64,000 bases of DNA from Alistipes muris (GCF_943193205.1 NZ_CALPDD010000001.1:186001-250000), one strand, 5' to 3'; counted from the first letter of the stretch, positions 8,552-18,203 are shown. Translations and numbers: made by a program. The notes: a model not told the origin generated them from the sequence alone.

Positions 8552-9454
8552 ATGAAATTTCTGCTATTGTGGCTCAAGGGCTGTGCCATGGGTACGGCCG
8601 ACGTGGTGCCGGGCGTTTCGGGCGGCACCATCGCCTTTATTTCGGGTATCTACGAAGAACTCATCGAATCCATCCGCCGGGCGGACCTGACGGCCCTGCG
8701 CCTGCTCGGCCGACTGCGGTTCGGGGAATTCTGGCGCCATGTCAACGGGCGGTTCCTGCTGCCCGTTTTGCTGGGTATCGCTACGGCCGTCTTCTCGCTC
8801 GCACGGCTGATGACCTACCTGCTGACGAACCACCCGGTGGCCGTGTGGTCGTTCTTCTTCGGGCTGATTGTCGCTTCGGCGCTGCTCGTGGCCCGGCAGG
8901 TCGGGAAATGGGATTGGCGGAGCGCGGCTGCCTTGCTTGCGGGCATAGCCGTGGCGTGGTGGATTACGGTGGCTTCGCCTGCCGAGACGCCCGAGACGTG
9001 GTGGTTCATCATGCTGTCGGGGGCCATCGCCATCTGCGCCATGATTCTGCCCGGCATTTCGGGGGCGTTCATTTTGCTGCTGTTGGGCAAGTACCAGTTT
9101 ATTTTGCAGGCGGTCGGCGAGCTGAATATTCCCGTGCTCGCGCTATTCCTGGCGGGTGCCGTGGCGGGCATCGTTTCGTTCTCGCATCTGCTGTCGTGGC
9201 TGCTCCGGCATTGGCACGACGTGACGGTGGCCACGTTGATGGGATTCATGATAGGCTCGCTCAACAAGGTTTGGCCGTGGAAAGAAGTGCTGGAGACTTA
9301 CACCGACAGCCACGGCAAAATTCAGCCGCTGGTCGAGGCCAATGTATGGCCGGAGCGGTTCGACATGCAGGCCGTGCTGCTGTGCGTGGCGGGCTTCATG
9401 GTCATCTACGGAATCGAGCTCGCGGCCCGGGCCATAGTCCGCAAACGGAAGTAA
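8552..9454 (+). CDS. DUF368 domain (PopT-type undecaprenyl phosphate translocase family)
   Basis: This 300-residue polytopic membrane protein begins with the DUF368 hallmark GTADVVPGVSGGT near residue 14 and repeats a related motif at PGISGAFILLLLGKY near residue 168, showing the internal two-fold repeat. About eight or nine hydrophobic segments are visible. Published work assigned DUF368 proteins (PopT) a role in recycling the carrier lipid undecaprenyl phosphate across the inner membrane; this gene is placed by family, not by test. It lies 10 bases after the S41 protease and 4 bases before aroE. Confidence 0.92.
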   Translation: MKFLLLWLKGCAMGTADVVPGVSGGTIAFISGIYEELIESIRRADLTALRLLGRLRFGEFWRHVNGRFLLPVLLGIATAVFSLARLMTYLLTNHPVAVWSFFFGLIVASALLVARQVGKWDWRSAAALLAGIAVAWWITVASPAETPETWWFIMLSGAIAICAMILPGISGAFILLLLGKYQFILQAVGELNIPVLALFLAGAVAGIVSFSHLLSWLLRHWHDVTVATLMGFMIGSLNKVWPWKEVLETYTDSHGKIQPLVEANVWPERFDMQAVLLCVAGFMVIYGIELAARAIVRKRK

Positions 9455-9458
9455 GGCC

Positions 9459-10196
9459 ATGCGGCGCTTCGGACTTATCGGCCGGCCGCTGGGGCATTCG
9501 GCATCGGCGGCCTACTTCACGGCGAAATTCGAGCGTGAGGGAATCGCCGACTGCGCCTATGCTCTTTACGAACTGGCGGCGATCGAAGAACTGCCCCGTC
9601 TGCTGGAACGGACGCCCGAACTGGAGGGATTCAACGTGACCATCCCCTACAAGCGCGAGGTGATGCGCTATTTGGACGGGCTTTCGTTCGACGCCCGGAT
9701 GATCGGTGCGGTCAACTGCGTGCGCCGCGAAGCCGACGGGCGGCTGACGGGGCACAATACGGATATTGCGGGGCTGCGTGCGTCGCTCGATGAGCTGTTG
9801 GGCGACGACCTGCCCGAACAGGCGCTTGTGCTCGGCACGGGCGGCGCTTCGCAGGCGGTGCAATATGCGCTGGCCGAGCGCAATATCCCCTATGCGCTGG
9901 TTTCGCGCGACGCGGCCAAAGGCAACTGCACTTATGATAACCTGCCCTGCGAAGTCGTCGAACAGAGCCGGCTTATTGTCAACGCCACGCCCGTAGGCAC
10001 CTACCCTGCTGTCGACGATGCCCCGCGCATTCCCTATGCCTATGTGACGCCGGCACACCGGCTGCTCGACCTGGTCTACAATCCGCCGCTGACGCAGTTC
10101 CTGGACTACGGCCGGCAGCGCGGCGCCCGGGTCATGAACGGCGAACGCATGTTCCGCGTGCAGGCCGAAGCGGCTTGGGAAATCTGGAATCCGTAA
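9459..10196 (+). CDS. aroE: Shikimate dehydrogenase
   Basis: The protein (245 residues, a little shorter than E. coli AroE at 272) reduces 3-dehydroshikimate to shikimate in the aromatic amino-acid pathway. Substrate-binding motifs are GLIGRPLGHSASAAYF, NVTIPYK (catalytic Lys) and NTDIAGL; the NADP-binding glycine loop is VLGTGGASQAV. It ends with MNGERMFRVQAEAAWEIW, matching the conserved 'G..ML..QA...F..W' tail. It is the last gene of the hisS-S41-DUF368-aroE run and is followed by a terminator. Confidence 0.95.
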   Translation: MRRFGLIGRPLGHSASAAYFTAKFEREGIADCAYALYELAAIEELPRLLERTPELEGFNVTIPYKREVMRYLDGLSFDARMIGAVNCVRREADGRLTGHNTDIAGLRASLDELLGDDLPEQALVLGTGGASQAVQYALAERNIPYALVSRDAAKGNCTYDNLPCEVVEQSRLIVNATPVGTYPAVDDAPRIPYAYVTPAHRLLDLVYNPPLTQFLDYGRQRGARVMNGERMFRVQAEAAWEIWNP

Positions 10197-10211
10197 AACG
10201 GATACGAAGCG

Positions 10212-10238
10212 AAAGCCCTGCTCGGAAGCAGGGCTTTT
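10212..10238. terminator. Bidirectional terminator between aroE and the DUF2007 gene
   Basis: AAAGCCCTGC pairs with GCAGGGCTTT. A-run and T-run flanks serve both converging genes (aroE on plus, the small gene on minus). Confidence 0.85.
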
Positions 10239-10241
10239 CTT

Positions 10242-10451
10242 TCAGCGGTGGCGCAGCATGGCGTGCGCCTTGTCGTAGTCTTCCGAGCGGACGACCACCT
10301 GTGCGGGCATCGTGCCCACAGGATAGATCGACGACATGTATTCGTTGCGGATCGTCGACCAGATGCCTGCGCTGTCGAGCATCGACTTCGTGATTTCGGC
10401 TTCGGTAGAGGTGTTGTACTCCGCCAGTACAACCATCGTTTCGTCTTGCAT
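10242..10451 (-). CDS. DUF2007 domain (putative signal-transducing) small protein
   Basis: This 69-residue cytoplasmic protein opens MQDETMVVLAEYNTSTEAEI and contains AEITKSMLDSAGIWSTIRNEYM and VVVRSEDYDKAHAMLR. That is the ACT-like beta-alpha-beta pattern of DUF2007, often labelled 'putative signal transducing protein'. It has no signal peptide or membrane helix. Many Bacteroidota carry one next to unrelated housekeeping genes. It is convergent with aroE and divergent from dnaE. No mechanism is established. Confidence 0.8.
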   Translation of the reverse strand: MQDETMVVLAEYNTSTEAEITKSMLDSAGIWSTIRNEYMSSIYPVGTMPAQVVVRSEDYDKAHAMLRHR

Positions 10452-10539
10452 AGGACTTGGGTTCGGTTGGTTGTATAAAATTAAGCATTTTGTTGATAAA
10501 TTGCAAGAGCCTTGCCAAGGAATTCCGCATAAATAGCGT

Positions 10540-10547
10540 TATATTTG
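10540..10547 (+). promoter_or_regulatory. -7 box (TATATTTG) upstream of dnaE
   Basis: TATATTTG fits TAnnTTTG and lies 75 bases before the dnaE ATG. No -33 box is found at the preferred spacing. Confidence 0.5.
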
Positions 10548-10621
10548 CCGTAGCGGAAAAGTTCCCTCCGGCGAACCGGCCGGCGGCGGATTTCTCCGCG
10601 GTCATTTAATCGTCTGTTTCC

Positions 10622-13600
10622 ATGTCCGAATTCGTCCATCTGCACGTCCATACCCAGTATTCGATACTCGACGGTCAGGCCAGTATTCCCAAGCTGGTCG
10701 ACAAGGCGATGGCCGACGGACAGCCCGGCATCGCCGTGACAGACCACGGCAATATGTTCGGCATCAAGGAATTCTTCAACTACGTTCAGAAGCAGAATCA
10801 CAAGAAGCACGACCGCATCAAGAATCTGAAGAAGGCGCTCGCCGCGCTCGAAGAGTTGCTCGGCAAGGTGCCGGACCTTCAGATTTACGTGGCCGAGCAG
10901 CGCGACACGCTGGTGCTTATGGAGCGGCGGAAGAACGATTCGCCCGAGGATGCCGAGAAGTACGCCAAGGCCAAGGCCCATGTCGACCAGCTCGACATCA
11001 TGCACAAGGAGTTCGGCTACGCCCCTGCCGTCGGCCGCGAGAAAATCGCCGCGTTGGAGGCGCAGCCCGATTTCAAGCCCATCATCGGCTGCGAAGTCTA
11101 CGTTGCCCGGCGGCGTTTGCAGGACAAGGAGGGCAAGCCCGACCAGAGCGGTTACCACCTCATCCTGCTTGCCAAGAACCTCAAGGGTTATCACAACCTC
11201 ACCAAAATCGTCTCCAGGGCATGGACCGACGGTTTCTACATGCGTCCGCGTACCGACCGGACCGAAATCGAGAAGTACCACGAGGGGCTTATCTGCTGTT
11301 CGGCCTGCCTGGCCGGCGAGGTGCCGCGCGCCATTACGGCGGGCGACCTGGAAAAGGCCGAGGAATCCATCCGTTGGCACAAGAGCGTTTTCGGCGACGA
11401 TTATTATCTGGAATTGCAGCTCCATAAGGCCACTGTCGAGCGGGCCAACCACGAGGCCTACCCCATGCAGCTGGAGGTCAACAAACAGCTGCGCGAGCTG
11501 GCCAAGAAGCACGGTGTGCGGATGGTCTGCACCAACGACGTCCATTTCGTCGACGAGGACAACGCCGAGGCGCACGACCGGTTGATCTGCCTTTCGACCG
11601 GCAAGGACCTCGACGACCCCAAGCGCATGCTTTACTCCAAGCAGGAGTGGCTGAAGACCACGGCCGAGATGGCTGCCATCTTCGGCGAGAGCGACCCCGA
11701 AGCGATGGCTACTACGGTCGACATCTGCAATCAGGTCGAATCCTACTCCATCGACCACGCCCCCATCATGCCGACTTTCGAGATTCCGGCCGAGTTCGGG
11801 ACCGAGGAGGAGTACCGTGCCCGCATCACCGAGCAGGAGCTCTTCGACGAGTTCACGCGCGACGAAAACGGGCAGGTCGTCATGAGCGAGGAGGAGGGGC
11901 GCAAGAAAATCGAGAAGCTGGGCGGCTACGACAAGCTCTACCGCATCAAGTTCGAGGCCGACTACTTGGCCAAGCTCACCATGGACGGCGCCCGCAAGCG
12001 TTACGGCGAAAATCTGTCGGACGAGGTCCAGGACCGCCTGCGTTTCGAGCTGCACATCATGAAAACGATGGGTTTCCCGGGCTACTTCCTCATCGTGCAG
12101 GACTTCATCCGCGCCGCCCGCGAGGAGCTCGACGTCTCGGTGGGTCCGGGCCGTGGTTCGGCGGCCGGTTCGGCGGTGGCCTATTGCCTGGGCATCACCC
12201 AAATCGACCCCATCGCCTACGACCTGCTGTTCGAGCGCTTTCTGAATCCCGACCGTATTTCGCTGCCCGATATTGACGTGGACTTCGATGACGACGGCCG
12301 CGGCCGCGTGCTCAATTGGGTGACGCAGAAATACGGCAAGGAGAAAGTGGCCCATATCATCACCTACGGCACGATGGCCACCAAGTTGGCTATCAAGGAC
12401 GTGGCGCGCGTGCAGAAATTGGTGCTCTCCGAATCGGACCGTCTCTGCAAGCTGGTGCCCGACCGGATTCCCGACAAGAAGCTCAACTTGCAGAACGCCA
12501 TCGACTATGTGCCCGAACTCAAGCAGGCCGAGCAGTCGGACAATCCCATTCTGAGCGATACGATCCGTTACGCCAAGATGCTGGAAGGCAACGTCCGCAA
12601 TACGGGCGTGCACGCCTGCGGCACCATCATCTGCCGCGACGACATCACGGACTGGGTGCCCGTCGCCACGGCCGACGACAAGGAGACGGGCGAGAAGATG
12701 CTCGTGACGCAGTACGAGGGTTCGGTCATCGAGGATACCGGGCTTATCAAGATGGACTTCCTCGGGCTCAAGACCCTGTCGATCATCAAGGATGCGGTCG
12801 AGAACATCCGGCAGAACAAGGGCATCAAGGTCGACATCGACGATTTTTCGATTATCAACGACCCCGCCACTTACAAGCTCTACGGCGAGGGGCGCACCGT
12901 CGGTACGTTCCAGTTCGAGTCTGCCGGCATGCAGAAATACCTGCGCGAGCTGCAGCCCTCGACTTTCGAGGACCTCATCGCCATGAACGCCCTCTATCGG
13001 CCCGGGCCGATGGATTACATTCCCGATTTCATCGCCCGCAAGCACGGCCGCAGCCCCATCGTCTACGACATTCCCATCATGGAGAAGTATCTCAAGGATA
13101 CTTACGGCGTGACGGTCTACCAGGAGCAGGTCATGCTGCTGTCGCGTCTGCTGGCCAACTTCACGCGCGGCGAATCCGACACGCTGCGCAAGGCGATGGG
13201 CAAGAAACTCAAGGACAAGCTCGACGCGCTGAAGCCCAAGTTCATCCACGGCGGCCAGAAGAACGGCCACGACCCCAAGGTGCTCGAAAAAATCTGGGGC
13301 GACTGGGAGAAGTTCGCTTCCTACGCGTTCAACAAGTCGCATGCCACCTGCTATTCGTGGGTGGCTTACCAGACGGCCTACCTCAAGGCCAATTACCCGT
13401 CCGAATACATGGCCGCCGTCTTGAGCCGAAACCTCACGCGCGTGGACCAGCTCACCATCTACATGAACGAGTGCAAGCGCATGGGCATCAACGTCATGGG
13501 GTCGGACATCAACGAATCCATGAAGACCTTTTCGGCCAACGAGGCGGGCGACGTGCGTTTCGGGCTGGCTGCGGTCAAGGGGGTCGGCGAGGCGGCCGCC

Positions 13601-14569
13601 GACAGCATCATCGAGGAGCGGACCCGGAACGGCAAGTTCAAGGACATCTACGATTTCATGGAGCGTGTCAATTATGCCGTCGTCAACCGCAAGTGTCTCG
13701 AAAACCTCGCCTATGCCGGGGCTTTCGATTCGATTGCCACGTTCCACCGCGGCAAGTTCTTCGGCGCCGACCTGCGGGATTCGAGCGGCGCCACCTTCAT
13801 GGAGCAGCTTATACGCTATGGGCTGCGTTACCAGGCCGAGAAGAACAACGCCCAGCAAAGCCTTTTCGGCGGAGGCGGGCAGGTCGACATCCAGCCGCCC
13901 GTCATTCCGGCCTGCGCCGATTGGAGCCAGCTGGAAACCCTCTCCAAGGAGCGCGAAATGATGGGGCTTTACCTCTCGGCCCACCCGCTCGACGACTACA
14001 AGGTCATCATCGACCACATGTGCAAGACCCAGCTTTCCGATTTGGAGAACCTCGATTCCATGCGCGGGCAGGAGATAGCCGTGGCCGGCATGGTCGTCGG
14101 CGTGCAGAACCTGATGACCAAGACCGGGAAGCCGTGGGGCAAGTTCACGCTCGAAGATTACAACGGCACGCACGAGTTCGCGCTGTTCGGCAAGGATTAT
14201 GAAAACTTCCGCAAGTACCTTTTCGCCGATTACTTCCTTTTTGTGCGCGGCAAGGTGCAGCCCCGGCTCTACAACGACAAGGAGTTGGAGTTCAAGATTA
14301 TTTCGATGGTCCAGTTGCAGGAGCTGCGCGATACGATGATTAAGGAGCTGAGCGTGCAGCTGCCCGTCGGCGACGTCACCCGGCAGCTGGTCGAGGAGCT
14401 GACCGAGAAGGTCCGCGAGTCGAAAGGCGACACCGTTTTCCGAATCAGCCTGTTCGACCCCGCGAACAACGTTTCCAGCCGTTTCTTCTCCAAAAGCCAT
14501 AAGGTCAGCCTTTCTTCGTCGTTGATTAATTATCTGGACGAAAACAACATACGTTATTCGATTTCATAA
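10622..14569 (+). CDS. dnaE: DNA polymerase III subunit alpha
   Basis: This is the replicative polymerase catalytic subunit (1315 residues). The PHP domain starts at VHLHVHTQYSILDG. The palm carries GPGRGSAAGSAVAYCLGIT and the catalytic acidic cluster PDIDVDFDDDGRG; the later FNKSHATCYSWVAYQTAYLKAN is in the fingers/beta-binding region. An OB-fold follows (about residues 1150-1230, TKTGKPWGKFTLEDYNGTHEFALFG). It is about 150 residues longer than E. coli DnaE, partly because of a charged roughly 100-residue insertion in the PHP domain (about residues 60-155). It is followed by trxA after 22 bases. Confidence 0.97.
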   Translation: MSEFVHLHVHTQYSILDGQASIPKLVDKAMADGQPGIAVTDHGNMFGIKEFFNYVQKQNHKKHDRIKNLKKALAALEELLGKVPDLQIYVAEQRDTLVLMERRKNDSPEDAEKYAKAKAHVDQLDIMHKEFGYAPAVGREKIAALEAQPDFKPIIGCEVYVARRRLQDKEGKPDQSGYHLILLAKNLKGYHNLTKIVSRAWTDGFYMRPRTDRTEIEKYHEGLICCSACLAGEVPRAITAGDLEKAEESIRWHKSVFGDDYYLELQLHKATVERANHEAYPMQLEVNKQLRELAKKHGVRMVCTNDVHFVDEDNAEAHDRLICLSTGKDLDDPKRMLYSKQEWLKTTAEMAAIFGESDPEAMATTVDICNQVESYSIDHAPIMPTFEIPAEFGTEEEYRARITEQELFDEFTRDENGQVVMSEEEGRKKIEKLGGYDKLYRIKFEADYLAKLTMDGARKRYGENLSDEVQDRLRFELHIMKTMGFPGYFLIVQDFIRAAREELDVSVGPGRGSAAGSAVAYCLGITQIDPIAYDLLFERFLNPDRISLPDIDVDFDDDGRGRVLNWVTQKYGKEKVAHIITYGTMATKLAIKDVARVQKLVLSESDRLCKLVPDRIPDKKLNLQNAIDYVPELKQAEQSDNPILSDTIRYAKMLEGNVRNTGVHACGTIICRDDITDWVPVATADDKETGEKMLVTQYEGSVIEDTGLIKMDFLGLKTLSIIKDAVENIRQNKGIKVDIDDFSIINDPATYKLYGEGRTVGTFQFESAGMQKYLRELQPSTFEDLIAMNALYRPGPMDYIPDFIARKHGRSPIVYDIPIMEKYLKDTYGVTVYQEQVMLLSRLLANFTRGESDTLRKAMGKKLKDKLDALKPKFIHGGQKNGHDPKVLEKIWGDWEKFASYAFNKSHATCYSWVAYQTAYLKANYPSEYMAAVLSRNLTRVDQLTIYMNECKRMGINVMGSDINESMKTFSANEAGDVRFGLAAVKGVGEAAADSIIEERTRNGKFKDIYDFMERVNYAVVNRKCLENLAYAGAFDSIATFHRGKFFGADLRDSSGATFMEQLIRYGLRYQAEKNNAQQSLFGGGGQVDIQPPVIPACADWSQLETLSKEREMMGLYLSAHPLDDYKVIIDHMCKTQLSDLENLDSMRGQEIAVAGMVVGVQNLMTKTGKPWGKFTLEDYNGTHEFALFGKDYENFRKYLFADYFLFVRGKVQPRLYNDKELEFKIISMVQLQELRDTMIKELSVQLPVGDVTRQLVEELTEKVRESKGDTVFRISLFDPANNVSSRFFSKSHKVSLSSSLINYLDENNIRYSIS

Positions 14570-14591
14570 AACACTTCAATTTCATATCACT

Positions 14592-14906
14592 ATGGCATTA
14601 GCAATCAGCAAGGAGAATTTCCAGGAAATTCTCGCTCAGGACAAGCCCGTCGTCATCGACTTCTGGGCTGAGTGGTGCGGCCCCTGCCGCATGGTCGCCC
14701 CCATCGTCGACGAGCTCGCCGCCGAGTTCGAGGGCAAGGTACTCATCGGCAAGTGCGACGTCGAGGACAACGACGAAATCACGATGAAATACGGCGTGCG
14801 CAACATCCCCACCATCGTCTTCATCAAGGGCGGCGAGGTCGTCGACAAGCAGGTCGGTGCCGTCTCGAAAGACGTGTTGAAAGCCAAAATCGAAAATCTG
14901 CTGTAG
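14592..14906 (+). CDS. trxA: Thioredoxin
   Basis: This 104-residue classical thioredoxin has the WCGPC active site near residue 31, the buried Asp in VIDFWAEWCGPC, and the cis-proline turn at NIPTIVFIKGG. It has no signal peptide, so it acts in the cytoplasm as a general disulfide reductase. It sits between dnaE and an aldose-epimerase-like gene that starts 3 bases after its stop. Confidence 0.96.
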   Translation: MALAISKENFQEILAQDKPVVIDFWAEWCGPCRMVAPIVDELAAEFEGKVLIGKCDVEDNDEITMKYGVRNIPTIVFIKGGEVVDKQVGAVSKDVLKAKIENLL

Positions 14907-14909
14907 GCG

Positions 14910-15902
14910 ATGATTCGCTGTGTCGATTTCCACGGCTTGCAGGCCGTGGAGTTTTCCAAGGGCGATTATACGGCTTTGCTCGTCCCGTCGGTTGGCGCCA
15001 ACCTCGTGCGGTTGGCCAATACTCGGTTGGGCGCTGAGATTCTGCGCACTCCCGCGGCCGACGAGGCGGAGACCTTCTTGGGCCGTCCGCAGGTCTTCGG
15101 CCTGCCGGTTCTCTTTCCGCCCAACCGCATCGAGGACGGCCGCTATACTTTCGACGGGCGTACTTACCAGTACCCGATTACCATCGAGAAGGAGCACAAC
15201 TACCACCACGGCATTCTCAAAAGCCAGCCGTTCGCGGTTTCCAAGGCCGTGGAGACGGACGGCGAGGTGCTGATCGAGTGCCGCTACTATTCCAATGCGG
15301 CCAACGACGCGATTTTCAGGGATTTTCCCCATGAGTTCAAGTGCAAGATCACCTATCGGCTTTCGGCCGGCGGGTTGGAGCAGGAGGTCATGCTGGCCAA
15401 CCGCAGCCGCACGCCGATGCCCGTGGGGGTGGGATTCCATACCCCCATGCGCATTCCGTTCGCCGGCGGTACGGATGCCGATTACGTCATGCGGGTCGCA
15501 GTTGGCGAGCAGGTTGAACTGAGCGGGCGCAATCTTCCCACAGGCAGGAAGTTGCCTTTGTCGGAGCAGTTCGCCAAGTTGCGCGACGGAGGGTTGCAGG
15601 TGACCGGGTGCGGGCCCATCGAAGCCGGGTTCACGCTCCGCGAAATCGACGTCGACGGCAAGCCGTTCCGCGGTGCGCTGGTCGAGAATCTGCGGACGGG
15701 CATCCGCACGTTCTACGAGGTCGACAAGCAGACGACCTATTGGACCGTTTGGAACAACGGCGGGCAGGTGCCTTATTGTTGTCCCGAACCGCAGTCGTGG
15801 ACTACCAACGCGCCCAATGCCGCCGACCCCGCCGCTGCCGGATTCCAGGCCGTCGCTCCCGGCGACAAATGGCGCATGAAATTCCGGCTTTACGCCCGGT
15901 AG
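14910..15902 (+). CDS. Aldose 1-epimerase family protein
   Basis: The 330-residue protein has a galactose-mutarotase-like beta-sandwich pattern: GANLVRLANTRLG near the start, PVLFPPNRIEDGRYTFDG, NYHHGIL with the conserved His region, and GVGFHTPMRIPF. No signal peptide is seen, so it is probably cytoplasmic. Family members interconvert sugar anomers or act on sugar phosphates. It starts 3 bases after trxA and is followed by a strong terminator, so it closes the dnaE-trxA run. The specific sugar cannot be told. Confidence 0.85.
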   Translation: MIRCVDFHGLQAVEFSKGDYTALLVPSVGANLVRLANTRLGAEILRTPAADEAETFLGRPQVFGLPVLFPPNRIEDGRYTFDGRTYQYPITIEKEHNYHHGILKSQPFAVSKAVETDGEVLIECRYYSNAANDAIFRDFPHEFKCKITYRLSAGGLEQEVMLANRSRTPMPVGVGFHTPMRIPFAGGTDADYVMRVAVGEQVELSGRNLPTGRKLPLSEQFAKLRDGGLQVTGCGPIEAGFTLREIDVDGKPFRGALVENLRTGIRTFYEVDKQTTYWTVWNNGGQVPYCCPEPQSWTTNAPNAADPAAAGFQAVAPGDKWRMKFRLYAR

Positions 15903-15924
15903 CTGCGGGAATATTTCTTGGAAA

Positions 15925-15957
15925 AGCGGACCGACACCCTTTGTCGTCCGCTTTTTT
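15925..15957 (+). terminator. Terminator after the aldose epimerase
   Basis: AGCGGACCGAC pairs with GTCGTCCGCT (one bulge) and is followed by TTTTTT. Confidence 0.85.
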
Positions 15958-15970
15958 TGCAGCGGTTTGT

Positions 15971-16023
15971 CAGTCCCGGACTGCCAAAATGGCAGAAAAA
16001 AGGGGCTGGCACACCCTTTGTGC
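15971..16023 (+). promoter_or_regulatory. Candidate sigma-54-like promoter and palindromes upstream of htpG
   Basis: Two overlapping palindromes (CAGTCC-C-GGACTG at 15971-15983 and CTGCCA-AAA-TGGCAG at 15981-15995) precede TGGCAC at 16007-16012. TTGT follows at 16018-16021, the spacing of a -24/-12 sigma-54 promoter (consensus TGGCAC...TTGC). The normal TAnnTTTG box is missing here. The -12 element is imperfect, so this is a suggestion only. Confidence 0.4.
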
Positions 16024-16066
16024 TTCTTGCGCGCAGACGAACAATGCAAATAACAACGATAAAACT

Positions 16067-18127
16067 ATGAAAAACGGAAAAATCGGAGTTACGACGGAGA
16101 ACATCTTCCCCGTGATTAAGAAGTTCCTTTACTCAGACCACGAAATCTTTCTGCGCGAGCTGATTTCCAATGCGGTGGACGCCACCCAAAAGCTCAAGAC
16201 CCTTTCTTCCATCGGTGAGGTGAAGGGCGAGTTGGGCGACCTCTCCGTGCGCGTCGCCGCCGACAAGGAGCATAAGACGCTCACCGTCACCGACCGCGGC
16301 ATCGGCATGACGGCCGACGAGGTCGACAAGTACATCAACCAGATTGCGTTCTCGGGTGCCGAGGAGTTCATGGCCAAATACCAGAACCAGGCCATCATCG
16401 GCCACTTCGGTCTGGGTTTCTATTCGTCGTTCATGGTCTCCGACAAGGTCGAAATCTTCACCCGCTCCTATCAGGAGGGTGCCAAGGCCGTGCATTGGAG
16501 CTGCACCGGAACGCCTGAATTCGAGATGGAGGAGCTCGACGAGGAGCGCGACCGCGGTACGACCATCGTGCTGCACCTCTCCGAGGACGCCCTCGAATAT
16601 GCCGAGCAGTCGAAAATCGACGACCTGCTGCGCAAGTATTGCCGTTTTCTGCCCGTGCCCATCGTTTCGGGCAAGGTCAAGGAGTGGAAAGACGGCAAAT
16701 ACGTCGACACCGACAAAGACAACGTTATCAACAACGTAGAGCCGCTCTGGACGCGCAAGCCCACCGAAATCACCGAGGAGCAATACAAGGAGTTCTACCG
16801 CGAACTCTACCCCATGAGCGACGATCCGCTTTTCTACATCCATCTGAACATCGACTATCCGTTCCACCTGACGGGTATTCTCTATTTCCCCAAGATTCAC
16901 AACAATTTCGAGATTCAGAAAAACAAGATTCAGCTCTACTCCAACCAAGTCTTCGTCACCGACCAGGTCGAAGGCATCGTGCCGGAGTATCTGACCCTGC
17001 TGCACGGCGTCATCGACTCGCCCGACATCCCGCTCAACGTGTCGCGCAGCTATCTTCAGAGCGACGCCAACGTGAAGAAGATTTCGAGCTACATCACCCG
17101 CAAGGTCGCCGACCGCTTGCAGGAACTCTTCACCACCATGCGCGCCGACTACGAGGCCAAGTGGGACGATCTGAAGATTTTCATCCAGTACGGCATCCTT
17201 ACGGACGAGAAGTTCGCCGAGAAAGCCAACGATTTCATGTTGTGGAAGAATGTCGACGGCAAGTACTTCACGGCCAAGGAGTACACCGACCTCGTCAAGG
17301 AGAACCAGACCGACAAGAACAAGACGCTCATCTTCCTTTATGTGGACGACCCCGTGGAGAAGCACACGTTCCTCGAAGCGGCCAAAGGCAAGGGCTACGA
17401 CGTGCTGGAGATGAACGGCCAGCTCGACAACCACTATATCAACTGGTACGAATCCAAGAACCAGGGCACCCGGTTCGTCCGTGTCGACAGCGACGTGGTC
17501 GACAAGCTCATTCAGAAAGACGAGCAACTCAAGATGGCGCTGACCGAAGCCCAGCAGGAGATTCTCACCCCGGTCTTCGAGAGCCAGATGCCCGCCGACG
17601 GGAAGATTCACTATCAGATTTCGTTCGAGCCCATGTCGCCCGACGAAGCCCCCGTCGTCATCACGCAGAACGAGTTCATGCGCCGCATGAAGGAGATGGC
17701 GCAGGTGAGCGGCGGCGGAATGAGCCAGTTCTACGGTCAGATGCCCGACAATTTCACCATCGCGGTCAATGCCAACCACCCTATCGTCATCGACATTTTG
17801 GCCGACGTGGAGAAAGCCTACGGCGACAAGCTCAAGAGCATCACCAAGAAAATCGACGCGGCTGTCGGCGAGGAGGCGCGCTTCGACGAAGTGGTCAAAG
17901 GCAAGAAGGAGGAGGAGCTTTCGGCCGAGGAGAAGTCCACGCGCGAGGAGCTTTCCAAGAAAATCGTCACCCTGCGCGACGAGCGCAACGAGCGGCTCAA
18001 GGAGATCGGCAGCAGCAATCGGCTGGTGCGGCAGATCATCGACCTTGCCTTGCTGACCAACGGCATGCTCAAGGGCAAGAGCCTTACCGATTTCATCCAG
18101 CGTTCGATTTCGTTGATCGAGAAGTAG
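16067..18127 (+). CDS. htpG: Molecular chaperone HtpG (Hsp90)
   Basis: This is cytoplasmic Hsp90 (686 residues). The GHKL ATPase domain shows FLRELISNAVDA, DRGIGMT and GHFGLGFYSSFMV. The middle domain has YPMSDDPLFYIHLNIDYPFHLTGILYFP and SPDIPLNVSRSYLQ with the conserved Arg. The C-terminal dimerisation part has NHPIV and is rich in charged helices. I chose ATG at 16067 (MKNGKIGVTTENIF) because it matches the family start; in-frame sequence further upstream overlaps the epimerase terminator. It is flanked by terminators on both sides, so it forms a single-gene unit, probably heat-regulated. Confidence 0.96.
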   Translation: MKNGKIGVTTENIFPVIKKFLYSDHEIFLRELISNAVDATQKLKTLSSIGEVKGELGDLSVRVAADKEHKTLTVTDRGIGMTADEVDKYINQIAFSGAEEFMAKYQNQAIIGHFGLGFYSSFMVSDKVEIFTRSYQEGAKAVHWSCTGTPEFEMEELDEERDRGTTIVLHLSEDALEYAEQSKIDDLLRKYCRFLPVPIVSGKVKEWKDGKYVDTDKDNVINNVEPLWTRKPTEITEEQYKEFYRELYPMSDDPLFYIHLNIDYPFHLTGILYFPKIHNNFEIQKNKIQLYSNQVFVTDQVEGIVPEYLTLLHGVIDSPDIPLNVSRSYLQSDANVKKISSYITRKVADRLQELFTTMRADYEAKWDDLKIFIQYGILTDEKFAEKANDFMLWKNVDGKYFTAKEYTDLVKENQTDKNKTLIFLYVDDPVEKHTFLEAAKGKGYDVLEMNGQLDNHYINWYESKNQGTRFVRVDSDVVDKLIQKDEQLKMALTEAQQEILTPVFESQMPADGKIHYQISFEPMSPDEAPVVITQNEFMRRMKEMAQVSGGGMSQFYGQMPDNFTIAVNANHPIVIDILADVEKAYGDKLKSITKKIDAAVGEEARFDEVVKGKKEEELSAEEKSTREELSKKIVTLRDERNERLKEIGSSNRLVRQIIDLALLTNGMLKGKSLTDFIQRSISLIEK

Positions 18128-18150
18128 CGCCGGATGCGTCCGAATGGCAA

Positions 18151-18180
18151 CGGGAGCGGAAAAATCCGCTCCCGTTTTTT
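18151..18180. terminator. Terminator after htpG
   Basis: A perfect 10-bp stem (CGGGAGCGGA/TCCGCTCCCG) is followed by six T. On the other strand it could also serve the converging thioesterase gene. Confidence 0.9.
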
Positions 18181-18203
18181 GTTCGTAAGTTCGGCAGGCC
18201 CGC

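Noticed and set aside
10481..14500. A 1339-codon open frame on the minus strand opposite dnaE
   Set aside because: It lies wholly over the certain dnaE gene and its translation is low-complexity (Val/Leu/Asp/His rich) with no family pattern. It arises from high-GC codon bias, as do the similar long minus-strand frames over ettA, hisS, htpG and glmS.
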